From Roseibium salinum (GTDB lineage: Bacteria > Pseudomonadota > Alphaproteobacteria > Rhizobiales > Stappiaceae): a stretch of 64,000 nucleotides of DNA. Of the stretch, positions 53,821 to 63,179 are shown piece after piece (positions within the stretch are counted from its first letter, which is position 1; each line of letters begins with the position of its first letter). Position numbers and translations under genes: made by a program. The stretch covers positions 186,001 to 250,000 of the forward strand of contig NZ_JAPEVI010000001.1 of assembly GCF_026240905.1 (NCBI RefSeq). Reading direction: 5' to 3'. The notes below the pieces were generated by a model. The model did not search any database, was not told where the DNA came from, and saw nothing but the letters and a program-made list of their open reading frames with translations.

Positions 53821-54584
53821 GCGCACTTCATCTGATACGCCACGGGGCGATCGCGGAGCTGAAGCTGGACAACCCGGCAAAGCTCAATGCCTTCACGTTG
53901 ACGATGCTGAAGGCCATCGAGCCCTACTGCGACGAGTTGGAAAGAGATCCGGCCATCCGGGCCGTCGTCGTGACGGCCGAGGAGAGCCGGGCCTTCTGCG
54001 CGGGCGCCGACATACTGGAATGGTCGGAGCTGGCGCCTTGCGATTTTGCCCGGCACTGGGTTCGCGAGGGTCATCGTGTGTTCGACCGGCTGGCCCGGCT
54101 CTCGAAGCCGGTGATCGCGGCAATCAATGCGCATGCTTTCGGCGGCGGGCTGGAATTCGCGGCAACGTGCGACATCCGGATAATGGCGCCGGACGCAACG
54201 CTGGCGCTTCCCGAGGCCTCGGTCGGCATCGTGCCGGGCTGGTCGGGCACGCAGCGGCTCATCCGTCTGCTCGGCGAGCCGATCGTCAAGGAAATGGCGC
54301 TGTTCGGCCGCCGCATTTCCGCCGAACGCGCGTTCGCCGCCGGGTTTGCCGCGGAGATTGCCGATGATCCGAGAGCCGCCGCATTCGAGATCGCGCAGAC
54401 CCTCGCCGGCAAATCGCCGAGGGCCATGGAAGTTGCCAAATACATGATCCACGCCGCCGCCGGCGAAGACCGGGGCGCCATGATCGAGGCATTGGGCGCC
54501 GGGATGATCGGATCGACCGAAGATCGCAACGAAGGCGTTGCCGCATTCCGCGAAAAACGCAAACCGAGCTTTCCTGGAAAATAG
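53817..54584 (+). CDS. Enoyl-CoA hydratase/isomerase family protein
   Basis: This 255-aa crotonase-fold protein has the oxyanion loop segments FCAGADILEW and AFGGGLEFAATCD. Two acidic residues (the Glu in GGGLEF and the Glu in LPEASVGIVPG) occupy or lie near the catalytic positions. It would hydrate or rearrange an acyl-CoA made by the CoA-transferase. The GTG start overlaps the transferase stop. The reaction cannot be assigned more closely. Confidence 0.88.
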   Translation: MSALHLIRHGAIAELKLDNPAKLNAFTLTMLKAIEPYCDELERDPAIRAVVVTAEESRAFCAGADILEWSELAPCDFARHWVREGHRVFDRLARLSKPVIAAINAHAFGGGLEFAATCDIRIMAPDATLALPEASVGIVPGWSGTQRLIRLLGEPIVKEMALFGRRISAERAFAAGFAAEIADDPRAAAFEIAQTLAGKSPRAMEVAKYMIHAAAGEDRGAMIEALGAGMIGSTEDRNEGVAAFREKRKPSFPGK

Positions 54585-54586
54585 TC

Positions 54587-56107
54587 ATGAGTGAACTGAA
54601 CGTCGTTTCCATCAGTGCTGCAAAACTTCCTGCAGGCCCTTTCATTGCCCGGCACCTGATCGACGGGGACTGGCGGCAGAGTGCGGACGGCGCGAGCTTC
54701 GAGCGCGTATCGCCATCCCATGGCTCCGTGGTGACCCTGGCCGCACGGGGCGGGTTGCGCGATGTGGACGCCGCGCTGTTCGCAGCGCGTCAAGCCTTCG
54801 ACAAGGGCCGCTGGTCGCGCACCAGCGGCAAGGAACGGGCGACCTATCTCCTGAAGATCGCCGATCTGATCGACCGGGAACGGGACCGGATCGCGCTGAT
54901 GGAGACCCTTGAATCGGGAAAGCCGATCAGCCAGGCCAAGGCCGAGATCGAGGGCGCGGCCGACCTGTGGCGGTATGCGGCCTCGCTCGCCCGCACGATG
55001 CATGGGGAAAGCCACAATTCGCTGGGAGAGGACATTCTCGGGCTTGTGCTGAAGGAGCCGGCAGGTGTCGTGGCGATCATAACGCCATGGAACTTTCCGT
55101 TCCTGATCGTGTCCCAGAAGCTGCCATTTGCCCTGGCCGCCGGCTGTACCGCTGTCGTGAAGCCGTCCGAGATGACGCCGGCAACGACGGTCATCCTGGG
55201 CGAACTCCTGGTCGAGGCCGGCATTCCGGCCGGGGTCGTCAATATCGTCCTGGGCTACGGCGATCCGGTCGGCGCGGCCATGACGGCGGACAAGCGGGTC
55301 GAAATGGTGACCTTCACCGGTTCGACGGCTGTCGGCAAGGCCATCGTCAAGGCGGCTTCAGGAACATTGAAGAAGGTGTCGCTTGAACTCGGCGGCAAGA
55401 ACCCGCAGGTCATTTTCCCGGACGCCGATATGACAAGTGCCGTCGATGCGGTCGTGTTCGGCGTTTATTTCAATGCGGGCGAATGCTGCAATTCCAGCTC
55501 CCGCATCATCGTCCATGAAGACATTGCCGAGGAGTTCGTTGCGCGCACGGTGGACCTGTCGCGAAAGGTCCCGTTCGGCGATCCCCTGGACCCATCGACC
55601 CAAGTCGGCGCGATCATCACGCCCGAACACCAGGCCAAAATCCATACCCATGTCCGTAACGCCGCGAATTCCGGCGCCTCCGTCCGTCTGGGCGGCGGAC
55701 CGCTCGACGTGCCGGGGCTGAATGGTCAGTTCTACCAGCCGACGGTCGTCTGCGACGTGCGCAGCGATATGCCGATTGCGAGGGACGAAGTCTTCGGTCC
55801 GGTTCTTTCGGTTCTGACCTTCCGGACGCTGGAGGAGGCCGTCGACCTGGTGAACGGTACCGATTACGGACTTTCCGCGGGTGTATGGAGTGAAAACGTC
55901 CACACCTGCCTGGAATTTGCCCGGCGTGCCCGTGCAGGGACGGTCTGGACCAATACCTGGATGGACGGCTTTGCCGAACTGCCATTTGGCGGCATGAGGG
56001 AAAGCGGGCAGGGCCGTGAACTCGGCCGGTACGGACTGGAAGAGTTCCTCGAGGCGAAAACCGTGACCATGCGGATCGGCAGGACACGGACACCCTGGGT
56101 GGCGTGA
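54587..56107 (+). CDS. NAD(P)+-dependent aldehyde dehydrogenase
   Basis: This 506-aa enzyme has the ALDH motifs PWNFPFL, FTGSTAVGKAI, ELGGKNPQVIF with the general base Glu, and the catalytic Cys in FNAGECCNSS (near residue 300). It oxidises an aldehyde to the acid, which could feed the CoA-transferase. It starts two bases after the hydratase stop. Length and motifs are those of the betaine-aldehyde/gamma-aminobutyraldehyde type, but the substrate is unknown. Confidence 0.92.
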   Translation: MSELNVVSISAAKLPAGPFIARHLIDGDWRQSADGASFERVSPSHGSVVTLAARGGLRDVDAALFAARQAFDKGRWSRTSGKERATYLLKIADLIDRERDRIALMETLESGKPISQAKAEIEGAADLWRYAASLARTMHGESHNSLGEDILGLVLKEPAGVVAIITPWNFPFLIVSQKLPFALAAGCTAVVKPSEMTPATTVILGELLVEAGIPAGVVNIVLGYGDPVGAAMTADKRVEMVTFTGSTAVGKAIVKAASGTLKKVSLELGGKNPQVIFPDADMTSAVDAVVFGVYFNAGECCNSSSRIIVHEDIAEEFVARTVDLSRKVPFGDPLDPSTQVGAIITPEHQAKIHTHVRNAANSGASVRLGGGPLDVPGLNGQFYQPTVVCDVRSDMPIARDEVFGPVLSVLTFRTLEEAVDLVNGTDYGLSAGVWSENVHTCLEFARRARAGTVWTNTWMDGFAELPFGGMRESGQGRELGRYGLEEFLEAKTVTMRIGRTRTPWVA

Positions 56108-56115
56108 TGGCGAAG

Positions 56116-57165
56116 CTAATCCGAAATCGAGAATGGACCTTCGGGTTTGAGGAGAACCTGCATCTCCTCCATCGGAGCGCCGGATATCCTGGCCAGAAGC
56201 ACCTCGGCCATCGCCCGGCCCGTGGCCCGGAGGTCCTCGTCGATAGTCTCGATCCTCGGGCGGAAATGGTTGGAAATGGGGGAGGCGCGCTTGGCGACGA
56301 CGTCGACTTCCTGTCCGGGCGTCAAGCCCATGTCGTTCAGATAGGCCAGGGTGACCAGCGCCATTACCTCGCCGACACAGACATATCCATCCGGCGCGTC
56401 GGGCCCGGCGTGAAGGGCGCGAAGCGTTGCCGCTATCGCATCCGGTTCGCTGTCGAGGTCGACCTCGGCAGGGATCGTCAGGCTGACGCCATGGGCCATG
56501 GCCGCCTGCCGGGCGCCGAAGCGCAGGTGCTGGCCGAAGGTGTAGCGTTCGTTCGGCATGACCATGCAGATGTGCCGCCGGCCCTTCTCGACCAGCCGGT
56601 CCACGGCCATGCGGGCGAAGGCCTCGTTGTCGAAATCGACATAGGGATGCGGCGTCGTGAAATCCGTCCGGCCATGGGTGGCAAACGGAAAGTCGTGCTC
56701 GAGCAGATAGCGCACCCGGTCGTCGAAACATTCGGTCCGGGTGAAGACGATGGCGTCCGCCAGGGAATGCCGGCGGATGTTGCGGATCACTTCAAATCGG
56801 TCGTCGGCGAGACGATCGGCCGTGATGGTGATCGCGTATCCCGTGCCGGCAAGCCCTTCGGACATGCCGCCGAGGAATTCCGACGTGAAGCTGAGAAACT
56901 CGTGGCGGGTGTTCAGCAAGAGGCTGATCACCTTAGTACGGCCGGTGCGCAGCCTCTGGGCGGCGCGGTTGGGAACGTAGCCCAGCCGGCGGGCGACGTC
57001 CGCGACCCGCATTCGGGTGGCTTCGGCAATCCGCGGATCGCCCGCAAGGGCGCGCGACACCGTGGTGACCGCAAAACCGGCCTCTTCTGCAACCGTGCGC
57101 AGGGTCGGGCGAGGGACCCTCTCAACCGTGCGGCCTTTCGTTTCGTCCAAGATCTTTCGCGTCAT
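56116..57165 (-). CDS. LacI family regulator, probable master of the 51-64 kb regulon
   Basis: This 349-aa repressor has an N-terminal helix-turn-helix (TLRTVAEEAGFAVTTVSRALAG) and hinge (VPNRAAQRLRTGRT), then the ligand-binding domain. It lies between the CoA-transferase operon (convergent) and the sugar importer operon (divergent). Palindromes TTGNAACGTTNCAA upstream of both operons, and a degenerate copy upstream of this gene, make it the best candidate for their common regulator. Confidence 0.9.
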   Translation of the reverse strand: MTRKILDETKGRTVERVPRPTLRTVAEEAGFAVTTVSRALAGDPRIAEATRMRVADVARRLGYVPNRAAQRLRTGRTKVISLLLNTRHEFLSFTSEFLGGMSEGLAGTGYAITITADRLADDRFEVIRNIRRHSLADAIVFTRTECFDDRVRYLLEHDFPFATHGRTDFTTPHPYVDFDNEAFARMAVDRLVEKGRRHICMVMPNERYTFGQHLRFGARQAAMAHGVSLTIPAEVDLDSEPDAIAATLRALHAGPDAPDGYVCVGEVMALVTLAYLNDMGLTPGQEVDVVAKRASPISNHFRPRIETIDEDLRATGRAMAEVLLARISGAPMEEMQVLLKPEGPFSISD

Positions 57166-57226
57166 GCCCGTTCACTTCAACCGGGGCGTTCTAGCCCAAA
57201 AAGCCGGTCAAGTCTAATCAGCGAAT

Positions 57227-57240
57227 TTAAATCGTTACAA
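57227..57240 (-). promoter_or_regulatory. Degenerate operator in the regulator's promoter
   Basis: On the minus strand TTGTAACGATTTAA shares the left half of TTGNAACGTTNCAA. A possible -35 (TTGTAA) is its first six bases, followed after 17 bp by TTAGAC as -10. This would allow autoregulation of the LacI gene. Confidence 0.45.
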
Positions 57241-57334
57241 CACAATAATGCGCTGCAGTGCAGCAACGCGATATCCTGCTTAGTAATATGTAAAACAAGC
57301 AAAATGCGTAGGTTTCCGGAGTTGATGAAAACAA

Positions 57335-57365
57335 TTGACTCTTCTCCGGTTTGCAACGTTACAAT
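57335..57365 (+). promoter_or_regulatory. Importer promoter with LacI-type operator
   Basis: TTGACT (57335-57340) is a likely -35 and TTACAA/TACAAT near 57359-57365 the -10. The palindrome-like TTGCAACGTTACAA (57351-57364) overlaps the -10, where a bound repressor would block transcription. It differs from the operator at 51202 at two symmetric positions only. Confidence 0.6.
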
Positions 57366-57440
57366 GGACGTTGCGTGATGATCGTGATGCCGGGATCCGG
57401 CACTCGAAGCGCCAATTGGCACCTAATGGGAGGAATTTCG

Positions 57441-58685
57441 ATGTCTTTGAAATCGCTAAAGCTGGGCGTAGCCGCCCTGGCCCTGAGCACCAGCCTCGCC
57501 CATGCCGGCGATGTTGAGGTCCTGCACTGGTGGACCTCCGGCGGCGAGGCCGCTGCCCTCAACGTTCTGAAGGAAGACCTGGAAAGCCAGGGCATCGGCT
57601 GGCAGGACATGCCTGTTGCCGGTGGCGGCGGCTCCCAGGCGATGACCGTGCTGCGGGCCCGCGTCACGTCCGGTAACCCGCCCACCGCCGTGCAGATGCT
57701 CGGCTTCGATATCACCGACTGGGCCAAGGAAGGCGCTCTTGCCGACCTGAACATCCTCGCCGGCATGGAGGGCTGGGATGCTGTGGTCCCGGAAGCCCTG
57801 CAGAAATTCTCCAAGTATGACGGCAAGTGGGTCGCCGCACCGGTGAACGTCCATTCCACCAACTGGGTCTGGGCGAACAAGGCGGTGCTGGATGAACTCG
57901 GCATCGAACCGCCGAAGACATGGGACGAATTCGTTGCCGCACTGGAAAAGGTGAAGGCTTCCGGCAAGACAGCCGTCGCTCATGGCGGTCAGGCATGGCA
58001 GGACGCCACCATCTTCGACGCCGTGGTCATGGCGACCGGCGGACCGGACTTTTATGAGAAAGCCTTCATCGAGCTGGATGAGGAAGCGCTCGGCTCCGAC
58101 ACCATGAAGGAGTCCTTCGACCGCATGGCGGTGATCCGTTCCTATGTGGACGACAACTTCTCCGGACGCGACTGGAACCTGGCGACCGCCATGGTCATCA
58201 ACGGCGACGCCGCCTTCCAGATGATGGGCGACTGGGCAAAGGGCGAGTTCCTGAATGCCGGCAAGAAGCCGGATGAGGACTTCCTTTGCTTCCGTTTCCC
58301 CGGCACCCAGGACCAGGTGACCTTCAACGCCGACCAGTTCGCCATGTTTGCGCAGGGCCCGGAAGTCGGCAAGGAACAGGCCGCTCTTGCAACGGCCATC
58401 CTGTCGCCGAACTTCCAGTCCGCCTTCAACGTCGTCAAGGGCTCGGTTCCCGCCCGCACCGACGTGTCAGACGAGGCCTTCGATGCCTGCGGCAAGAAGG
58501 GCATGGCGGACCTGAAAAAGGCTGCCTCCAGCGGCAATCTCTACGGCTCCATGGCGCACGGACACGCCAACCCGGCAGCCGTGAAGAACGCGATGTATGA
58601 CGTGATCACGGCTCACTTCAACGGCGAGTACGACAGCGCGACGGCTGTCGAAGAGCTCGTCACCGCTGTCCAGATCAACAAGTAA
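57441..58685 (+). CDS. Sugar ABC importer substrate-binding protein, CUT1
   Basis: This 414-aa periplasmic protein has a Sec signal ([22 protein letters not shown]) and the fold of glucose/mannose-type binding proteins ([32 protein letters not shown]). It binds a sugar for import. ATG 57441 has GGGAGG upstream. A 12-bp hairpin follows the stop before the first permease. Confidence 0.92.
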   Translation: MSLKSLKLGVAALALSTSLAHAGDVEVLHWWTSGGEAAALNVLKEDLESQGIGWQDMPVAGGGGSQAMTVLRARVTSGNPPTAVQMLGFDITDWAKEGALADLNILAGMEGWDAVVPEALQKFSKYDGKWVAAPVNVHSTNWVWANKAVLDELGIEPPKTWDEFVAALEKVKASGKTAVAHGGQAWQDATIFDAVVMATGGPDFYEKAFIELDEEALGSDTMKESFDRMAVIRSYVDDNFSGRDWNLATAMVINGDAAFQMMGDWAKGEFLNAGKKPDEDFLCFRFPGTQDQVTFNADQFAMFAQGPEVGKEQAALATAILSPNFQSAFNVVKGSVPARTDVSDEAFDACGKKGMADLKKAASSGNLYGSMAHGHANPAAVKNAMYDVITAHFNGEYDSATAVEELVTAVQINK

Positions 58686-58694
58686 CGACCACGC

Positions 58695-58722
58695 GGAGAG
58701 CGGCGATCCGTCGCCGCTCTCC
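58695..58722 (+). other. Intercistronic hairpin after binding-protein gene
   Basis: A perfect 12-bp stem (58695-58706/58711-58722) with a four-base TCCG loop begins nine bases after the stop codon. No U-tract follows. Confidence 0.7.
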
Positions 58723-58742
58723 CATGGGTCGGGGAACTCGAG

Positions 58743-59648
58743 ATGTCTATTTCTGAAACAGCGAACCCGCGCGGTTCCGTTGTTGACAGACTGCGTGACG
58801 CATTGCCCAAACTCGTTCTCAGCCCGACCGTCGCCATCGTGGCGGTCTTTGTCTACGGGTTCATCGCCTTCACGCTCTACCTGTCGTTCACGGACAGCCG
58901 CATCCTGCCCACCTTCGGCTGGGTCGGCTGGCAGAACTACGAAAACCTGTTCAGGATCCGCGCGTGGGATACCGCCGTTTCGAACCTGGTGGTGTTCGGC
59001 CTTCTGTACATCGTTATCTGTTGCGTGCTGGGACTGCTGCTGGCGATCCTGCTCGACCAGAAAATCCGCGCCGAAGGTTTCATCCGCACGATCTACCTCT
59101 ATCCGATGGCCCTCAGCTTCATCGTCACCGGCATTGCCTGGAAATGGTTTCTGGATCCGGGCATCGGGCTCGAGGCCGTCGTCAGAGGCTGGGGCTGGGA
59201 GAGCTTCACCTTCAACTGGATCAAGGACCGGGATATGGCGATCTACACGATCGTGATCGCCGCGGTCTGGCAGACCTCCGGCTTCGTGATGGCCATGTTC
59301 CTGGCCGGCCTGCGCGGCATCGACAACGAAATGCTGAAAGCGGCGCAGATCGACGGCGCCTCGACCTTTGCCCTGTACCGCAGGATCGTCATTCCGCAGC
59401 TGCGTCCCGCCTTCATGTCGGCCTTTGTCGTGCTCGCGCACATGGCGATCAAATCATACGACCTCGTTGTCGCCCTGACGGGCGGAGGGCCCGGAAACGC
59501 AACAGAACTGCCTGCAACCTTCATGTATTCCTATACCTTCACCAGAAACCAGATGGGTATCGGTGCAGCCTCTGCGGTGATCATGCTGATGACGATCGCG
59601 GCGATCATCGTTCCCTATCTGTGGTCAGAACTGCGGGAGAAGAAGTGA
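58743..59648 (+). CDS. Sugar ABC importer permease 1 (MalF-like)
   Basis: This 301-aa CUT1 permease has about six membrane segments and the EAA loop (LKAAQIDGASTFALYRRIVIPQLRPAF). It overlaps the next permease gene by one base (TGATG), so the two are translated together as a heterodimeric channel. Confidence 0.93.
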   Translation: MSISETANPRGSVVDRLRDALPKLVLSPTVAIVAVFVYGFIAFTLYLSFTDSRILPTFGWVGWQNYENLFRIRAWDTAVSNLVVFGLLYIVICCVLGLLLAILLDQKIRAEGFIRTIYLYPMALSFIVTGIAWKWFLDPGIGLEAVVRGWGWESFTFNWIKDRDMAIYTIVIAAVWQTSGFVMAMFLAGLRGIDNEMLKAAQIDGASTFALYRRIVIPQLRPAFMSAFVVLAHMAIKSYDLVVALTGGGPGNATELPATFMYSYTFTRNQMGIGAASAVIMLMTIAAIIVPYLWSELREKK

Positions 59649-60577
59649 TGTCCACCGCTCCCGACACCCAGACGCTGAACGGATCCGCCGCGCGCGCGGC
59701 CGGTACCGCGCGCAAGAGCCTCACCGGCTCGGTGAGGCCTGCCCGCATCATCCTCTATCTCCTCCTCGCGCTCTTTTGCATCTACTACCTGCTGCCGCTC
59801 TACGTGATGGTGGTGAACTCGCTGAAACCGCTCTCCGAAATCACCGCGGGAGGGATGATGTCGCTTCCGCGGGCATGGACGATCGCGCCCTGGCAAAGCG
59901 CCTGGTCGACCGCGCAGGTCGGCGTCGAGGCGACGGGCCTTCGCCCCTATTTCCTCAATTCCATCATCATGGTGGTTCCGGCCGTCGCCATCTCGACGCT
60001 GCTCGGTGCGCTGAACGGCTATGTCCTGACGAAATGGGCCTTCCGTGGCTCGACCGTGCTGTTCGGGCTGCTGCTGTTCGGCTGTTTCATTCCCTTCCAG
60101 ATGGTTCTGATCCCGATGGCCCGGATGCTGGGACTGATGGGGCTCGCCGGGTCGGTGCCGGGGCTGATCTTCGTACATCTCGTCTACGGCATCGGCTTCT
60201 CGACGCTCTATTTCCGGAACTATTACGCGGCCTTTCCGACCGAGCTGGTCCGCGCGGCCCAGATCGACGGGGCGGGGTTCTTCCGAATCTTCTGGCGCAT
60301 CCTGCTGCCGTCGTCGGGACCGATCGCGGTCGTCTGCATCATCTGGCAGTTCACCAACATCTGGAATGACTTCCTGTTCGGCGCCTCCTTCTCGGACTTC
60401 GACAGTCAGCCCATGACGGTCGCGCTCAACAACCTGGTGCAGTCCTCGACCGGGGTGAAGGAATACAACGTCCATTTCGCCGGTGCGATCATGGCCGCGC
60501 TTCCGACCCTCCTCGTCTACATCGTTGCCGGGCGCTACTTCGTCCGTGGCCTGATGGCCGGCTCAGTAAAAGGATAA
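59648..60577 (+). CDS. Sugar ABC importer permease 2 (MalG-like)
   Basis: This 309-aa CUT1 permease has an N-terminal cytoplasmic extension (~30 residues), about six membrane segments, the EAA loop (VRAAQIDGAGFFRIFWRILLPSSGP) and the C-terminus GLMAGSVKG. The start overlaps the stop of permease 1. The ATPase follows after four bases. Confidence 0.93.
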   Translation: MSTAPDTQTLNGSAARAAGTARKSLTGSVRPARIILYLLLALFCIYYLLPLYVMVVNSLKPLSEITAGGMMSLPRAWTIAPWQSAWSTAQVGVEATGLRPYFLNSIIMVVPAVAISTLLGALNGYVLTKWAFRGSTVLFGLLLFGCFIPFQMVLIPMARMLGLMGLAGSVPGLIFVHLVYGIGFSTLYFRNYYAAFPTELVRAAQIDGAGFFRIFWRILLPSSGPIAVVCIIWQFTNIWNDFLFGASFSDFDSQPMTVALNNLVQSSTGVKEYNVHFAGAIMAALPTLLVYIVAGRYFVRGLMAGSVKG

Positions 60578-60581
60578 GACA

Positions 60582-61691
60582 ATGGGCTTCCTCGACATCA
60601 AGCAGGCGACCAAATCCTACGGATCCGTGAAGGTCCTCCATGAAACCGACATCTCGATCGAGGAGGGCGAGTTCCTCGTGCTTGTCGGACCCTCCGGATG
60701 CGGAAAATCCACGCTTCTCAACATGATTGCCGGACTGGAGGGCATCACGTCGGGCGAGATCGCCATTCGCGGCAGAAGCATGAACGGGGTCAGGCCGGCT
60801 GACCGGAACATCGCGATGGTCTTTCAGTCCTACGCGCTCTACCCGAACATGACAGTTGCCGGAAACATTTCCTTTGGCATGGAAATGCACCGCATCCCGA
60901 AGGCGGAGCGGGAAAGGCGCATTGCCCATGTCGCCGATCTTCTGCAGATCACGCATCTGCTGGGCCGCAAGCCGGGGCAGCTTTCCGGCGGTCAGCGCCA
61001 GCGCGTCGCCATGGGCCGGGCCCTCGTGCGCGAGCCCGACGTCTTCCTGTTCGACGAACCGCTCTCCAACCTCGATGCGAAGCTGCGCGTCGACATGCGC
61101 ACCGAGATCAAGAAGCTCCATCAGAAACTCGGGACCACCATCGTCTACGTGACCCACGACCAGATCGAGGCGCTGACGCTGTCGACGAGGATCGCGGTCA
61201 TGTTCGGCGGTTACGTCCAGCAGCTCGGGACGCCCAGGGAGATCTATGAAAATCCGGCGAACATGTTCGTCGCCGGATTCATGGGATCGCCCTCCATGAA
61301 CCTGTTTCCGGCCAAGGTCGTCTCGACGGATGCCGGACCGGCGGCGGAAGTGATGCTGGCCGACGGCAGGACGGCGGCCATTCCATTTGCCAATGACAGG
61401 CTCGGCTCGAGCCTCGGCCGGGAGATCGTTCTGGGGATCCGCCCGGAGGCGATCACGGATCGCGACGGAGCGGACCGGAATTCGCACTCCGTGCATGTGG
61501 TGGAAGCTCCCGTCGAAGTGACCGAACCGGCCGGATCCGACACGTTCGTTGTCAGCCAGATCGGCGGCAAGGACGTGACCGGACGGTTCCGCGCGGATGT
61601 CTCCGTACGTGCGGGGGATGTCTTCCCCTTTGCGTTCAACATGGAGAAGGCGGTTGCCTTCGATCCGAAAACCGAGAACCGGATCGCCTGA
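60582..61691 (+). CDS. Sugar ABC importer ATPase, MalK/UgpC-like
   Basis: This 369-aa ATPase has Walker A GPSGCGKST, signature LSGGQRQR, Walker B LFDEPLSNLD, H-loop THDQIEA and a TOBE domain in the last ~130 residues. It energises the two permeases directly upstream and lies three bases before the GMC gene. Confidence 0.93.
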   Translation: MGFLDIKQATKSYGSVKVLHETDISIEEGEFLVLVGPSGCGKSTLLNMIAGLEGITSGEIAIRGRSMNGVRPADRNIAMVFQSYALYPNMTVAGNISFGMEMHRIPKAERERRIAHVADLLQITHLLGRKPGQLSGGQRQRVAMGRALVREPDVFLFDEPLSNLDAKLRVDMRTEIKKLHQKLGTTIVYVTHDQIEALTLSTRIAVMFGGYVQQLGTPREIYENPANMFVAGFMGSPSMNLFPAKVVSTDAGPAAEVMLADGRTAAIPFANDRLGSSLGREIVLGIRPEAITDRDGADRNSHSVHVVEAPVEVTEPAGSDTFVVSQIGGKDVTGRFRADVSVRAGDVFPFAFNMEKAVAFDPKTENRIA

Positions 61692-61694
61692 GGC

Positions 61695-63179
61695 ATGAGC
61701 ATCGCACCGGACGTCATCATTATCGGCAGCGGCATGGGCGGCGCAACGCTTGCCGCCGGCCTTGCGCCGAGCGGTGCGAAGATCACCATCCTGGAACGCG
61801 GCGAGCAGATTCCGGACGATGCCCCTGCGCGCGACCCGTGGCGCATTTACACCAACAGTGCCTTCCGCTCGAGCGAGAGCTGGCTGGACGGGGAGGGGCG
61901 CCCATTCGAGCCGGGCAACTACTACAATGTCGGCGGCAATACCAAACTCTACGGCGCGGTGCTCATCCGCTACCGGAAAGAGGATTTTGAAGAGCTGGAA
62001 CACTATGACGGTGTCTCGCCCGCCTGGCCCTTTGCCTATGCCGAGCTGGCGCCCTGGTACGACGCCGCGGAGGCGCTCTACCAGGTGAGGGGAGATGCCG
62101 GTTCCGACAAGAGTGAACCGGCACATTCGGGGCCCTATCCGTTTCCGCCGGTGCCGGACGAACCCGCCATCCGGTTGGCGCGCAAGCGTCTGGAAGCGGC
62201 CGGCGCGCGGCCCTTCAGCCTTCCGCTGGGGATCGATCTCGATCGCTGGCTGGCATCCGGGCAAACCGGCTGGGACGGCTATCCGGATCTCAGATGCGGA
62301 AAGATGGATGCGGAAACCTGCGGGCTGGCGCATGCCCTTGGCCATGAGAACGTCACCCTGGTCACGGGCGCACGCGTTACAGCGCTTGTGGCGGACCCTG
62401 AGACCGGGCGGATCAACGAGGTCGTCTACGAGAAGGACGGGGTCGAAACGCGCCTTACGGCAAAGGTCGTTGCCCTTTGCGCCGGTGCCGTTCAGTCGGC
62501 CGCGCTGTTGCTGAAATCGGGCATCGCCAACAGCTCCGGCTATGTCGGCCGCTGTTTCATGAACCACAACGCCACAGCGATCATCGCCATTGATCCGGGC
62601 TTCCGCAATGACGCGGTCTACCAGAAGACCTTCGGCATCAACGACTGGTACCTGTCGGACGGCGCGGACGGCAGGCCGCTCGGAAACGTCCAGCTTCTGG
62701 GGCGCGTGACAGCGGATATCCTGAAAATACAGGTACCGCAGCTGCCCATGTTCGCGGCCCGCTGGATCTCGGACCACGCGCTGGACCTTTATCTCATATC
62801 CGAGGATCTGCCCGACCCGGAAAGCCGGGTCGTGTTGAAGGACGGCAGGATCCACCTCTTGTGGCGGCGCTCGAACATGACCGCGCACAGGAAGCTCGTC
62901 TCAAAGACCAAAAAGATGCTGCGCAAGGCCGGCTTCCCGCTCGTCCTGACTCGTCTTTTCGACGGGCGAGTGCCTTCGCATCAGTGCGGCACGGTTCGCA
63001 TGGGGACGGATCCGGCGGCCTCGGTGCTCAATCCCGACTGCAGATCCTGGGATCATCCGAGCCTTTTCGTCACCGATGCCGGGGCATTGCCGACATCGGC
63101 CGCCGTCAATCCCGCGCTCACTGTCGCCGCCCTTTCGCTTCGGGCGGCCGGGACAATCAGACAGGAACTATCCAGATGA
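61695..63179 (+). CDS. GMC family FAD oxidoreductase
   Basis: This 494-aa flavoprotein has an N-terminal FAD fold (IIGSGMGGATLAAGL) and the GMC C-terminal block (HQCGTVRMG, then LFVTDAGALPTSAAVNPALT). The catalytic His/Asn pair lies in these segments. Such enzymes oxidise sugar or alcohol hydroxyl groups. It shows no signal peptide, so it probably oxidises the imported sugar in the cytoplasm. It overlaps the SDR gene by four bases. Confidence 0.88.
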   Translation: MSIAPDVIIIGSGMGGATLAAGLAPSGAKITILERGEQIPDDAPARDPWRIYTNSAFRSSESWLDGEGRPFEPGNYYNVGGNTKLYGAVLIRYRKEDFEELEHYDGVSPAWPFAYAELAPWYDAAEALYQVRGDAGSDKSEPAHSGPYPFPPVPDEPAIRLARKRLEAAGARPFSLPLGIDLDRWLASGQTGWDGYPDLRCGKMDAETCGLAHALGHENVTLVTGARVTALVADPETGRINEVVYEKDGVETRLTAKVVALCAGAVQSAALLLKSGIANSSGYVGRCFMNHNATAIIAIDPGFRNDAVYQKTFGINDWYLSDGADGRPLGNVQLLGRVTADILKIQVPQLPMFAARWISDHALDLYLISEDLPDPESRVVLKDGRIHLLWRRSNMTAHRKLVSKTKKMLRKAGFPLVLTRLFDGRVPSHQCGTVRMGTDPAASVLNPDCRSWDHPSLFVTDAGALPTSAAVNPALTVAALSLRAAGTIRQELSR

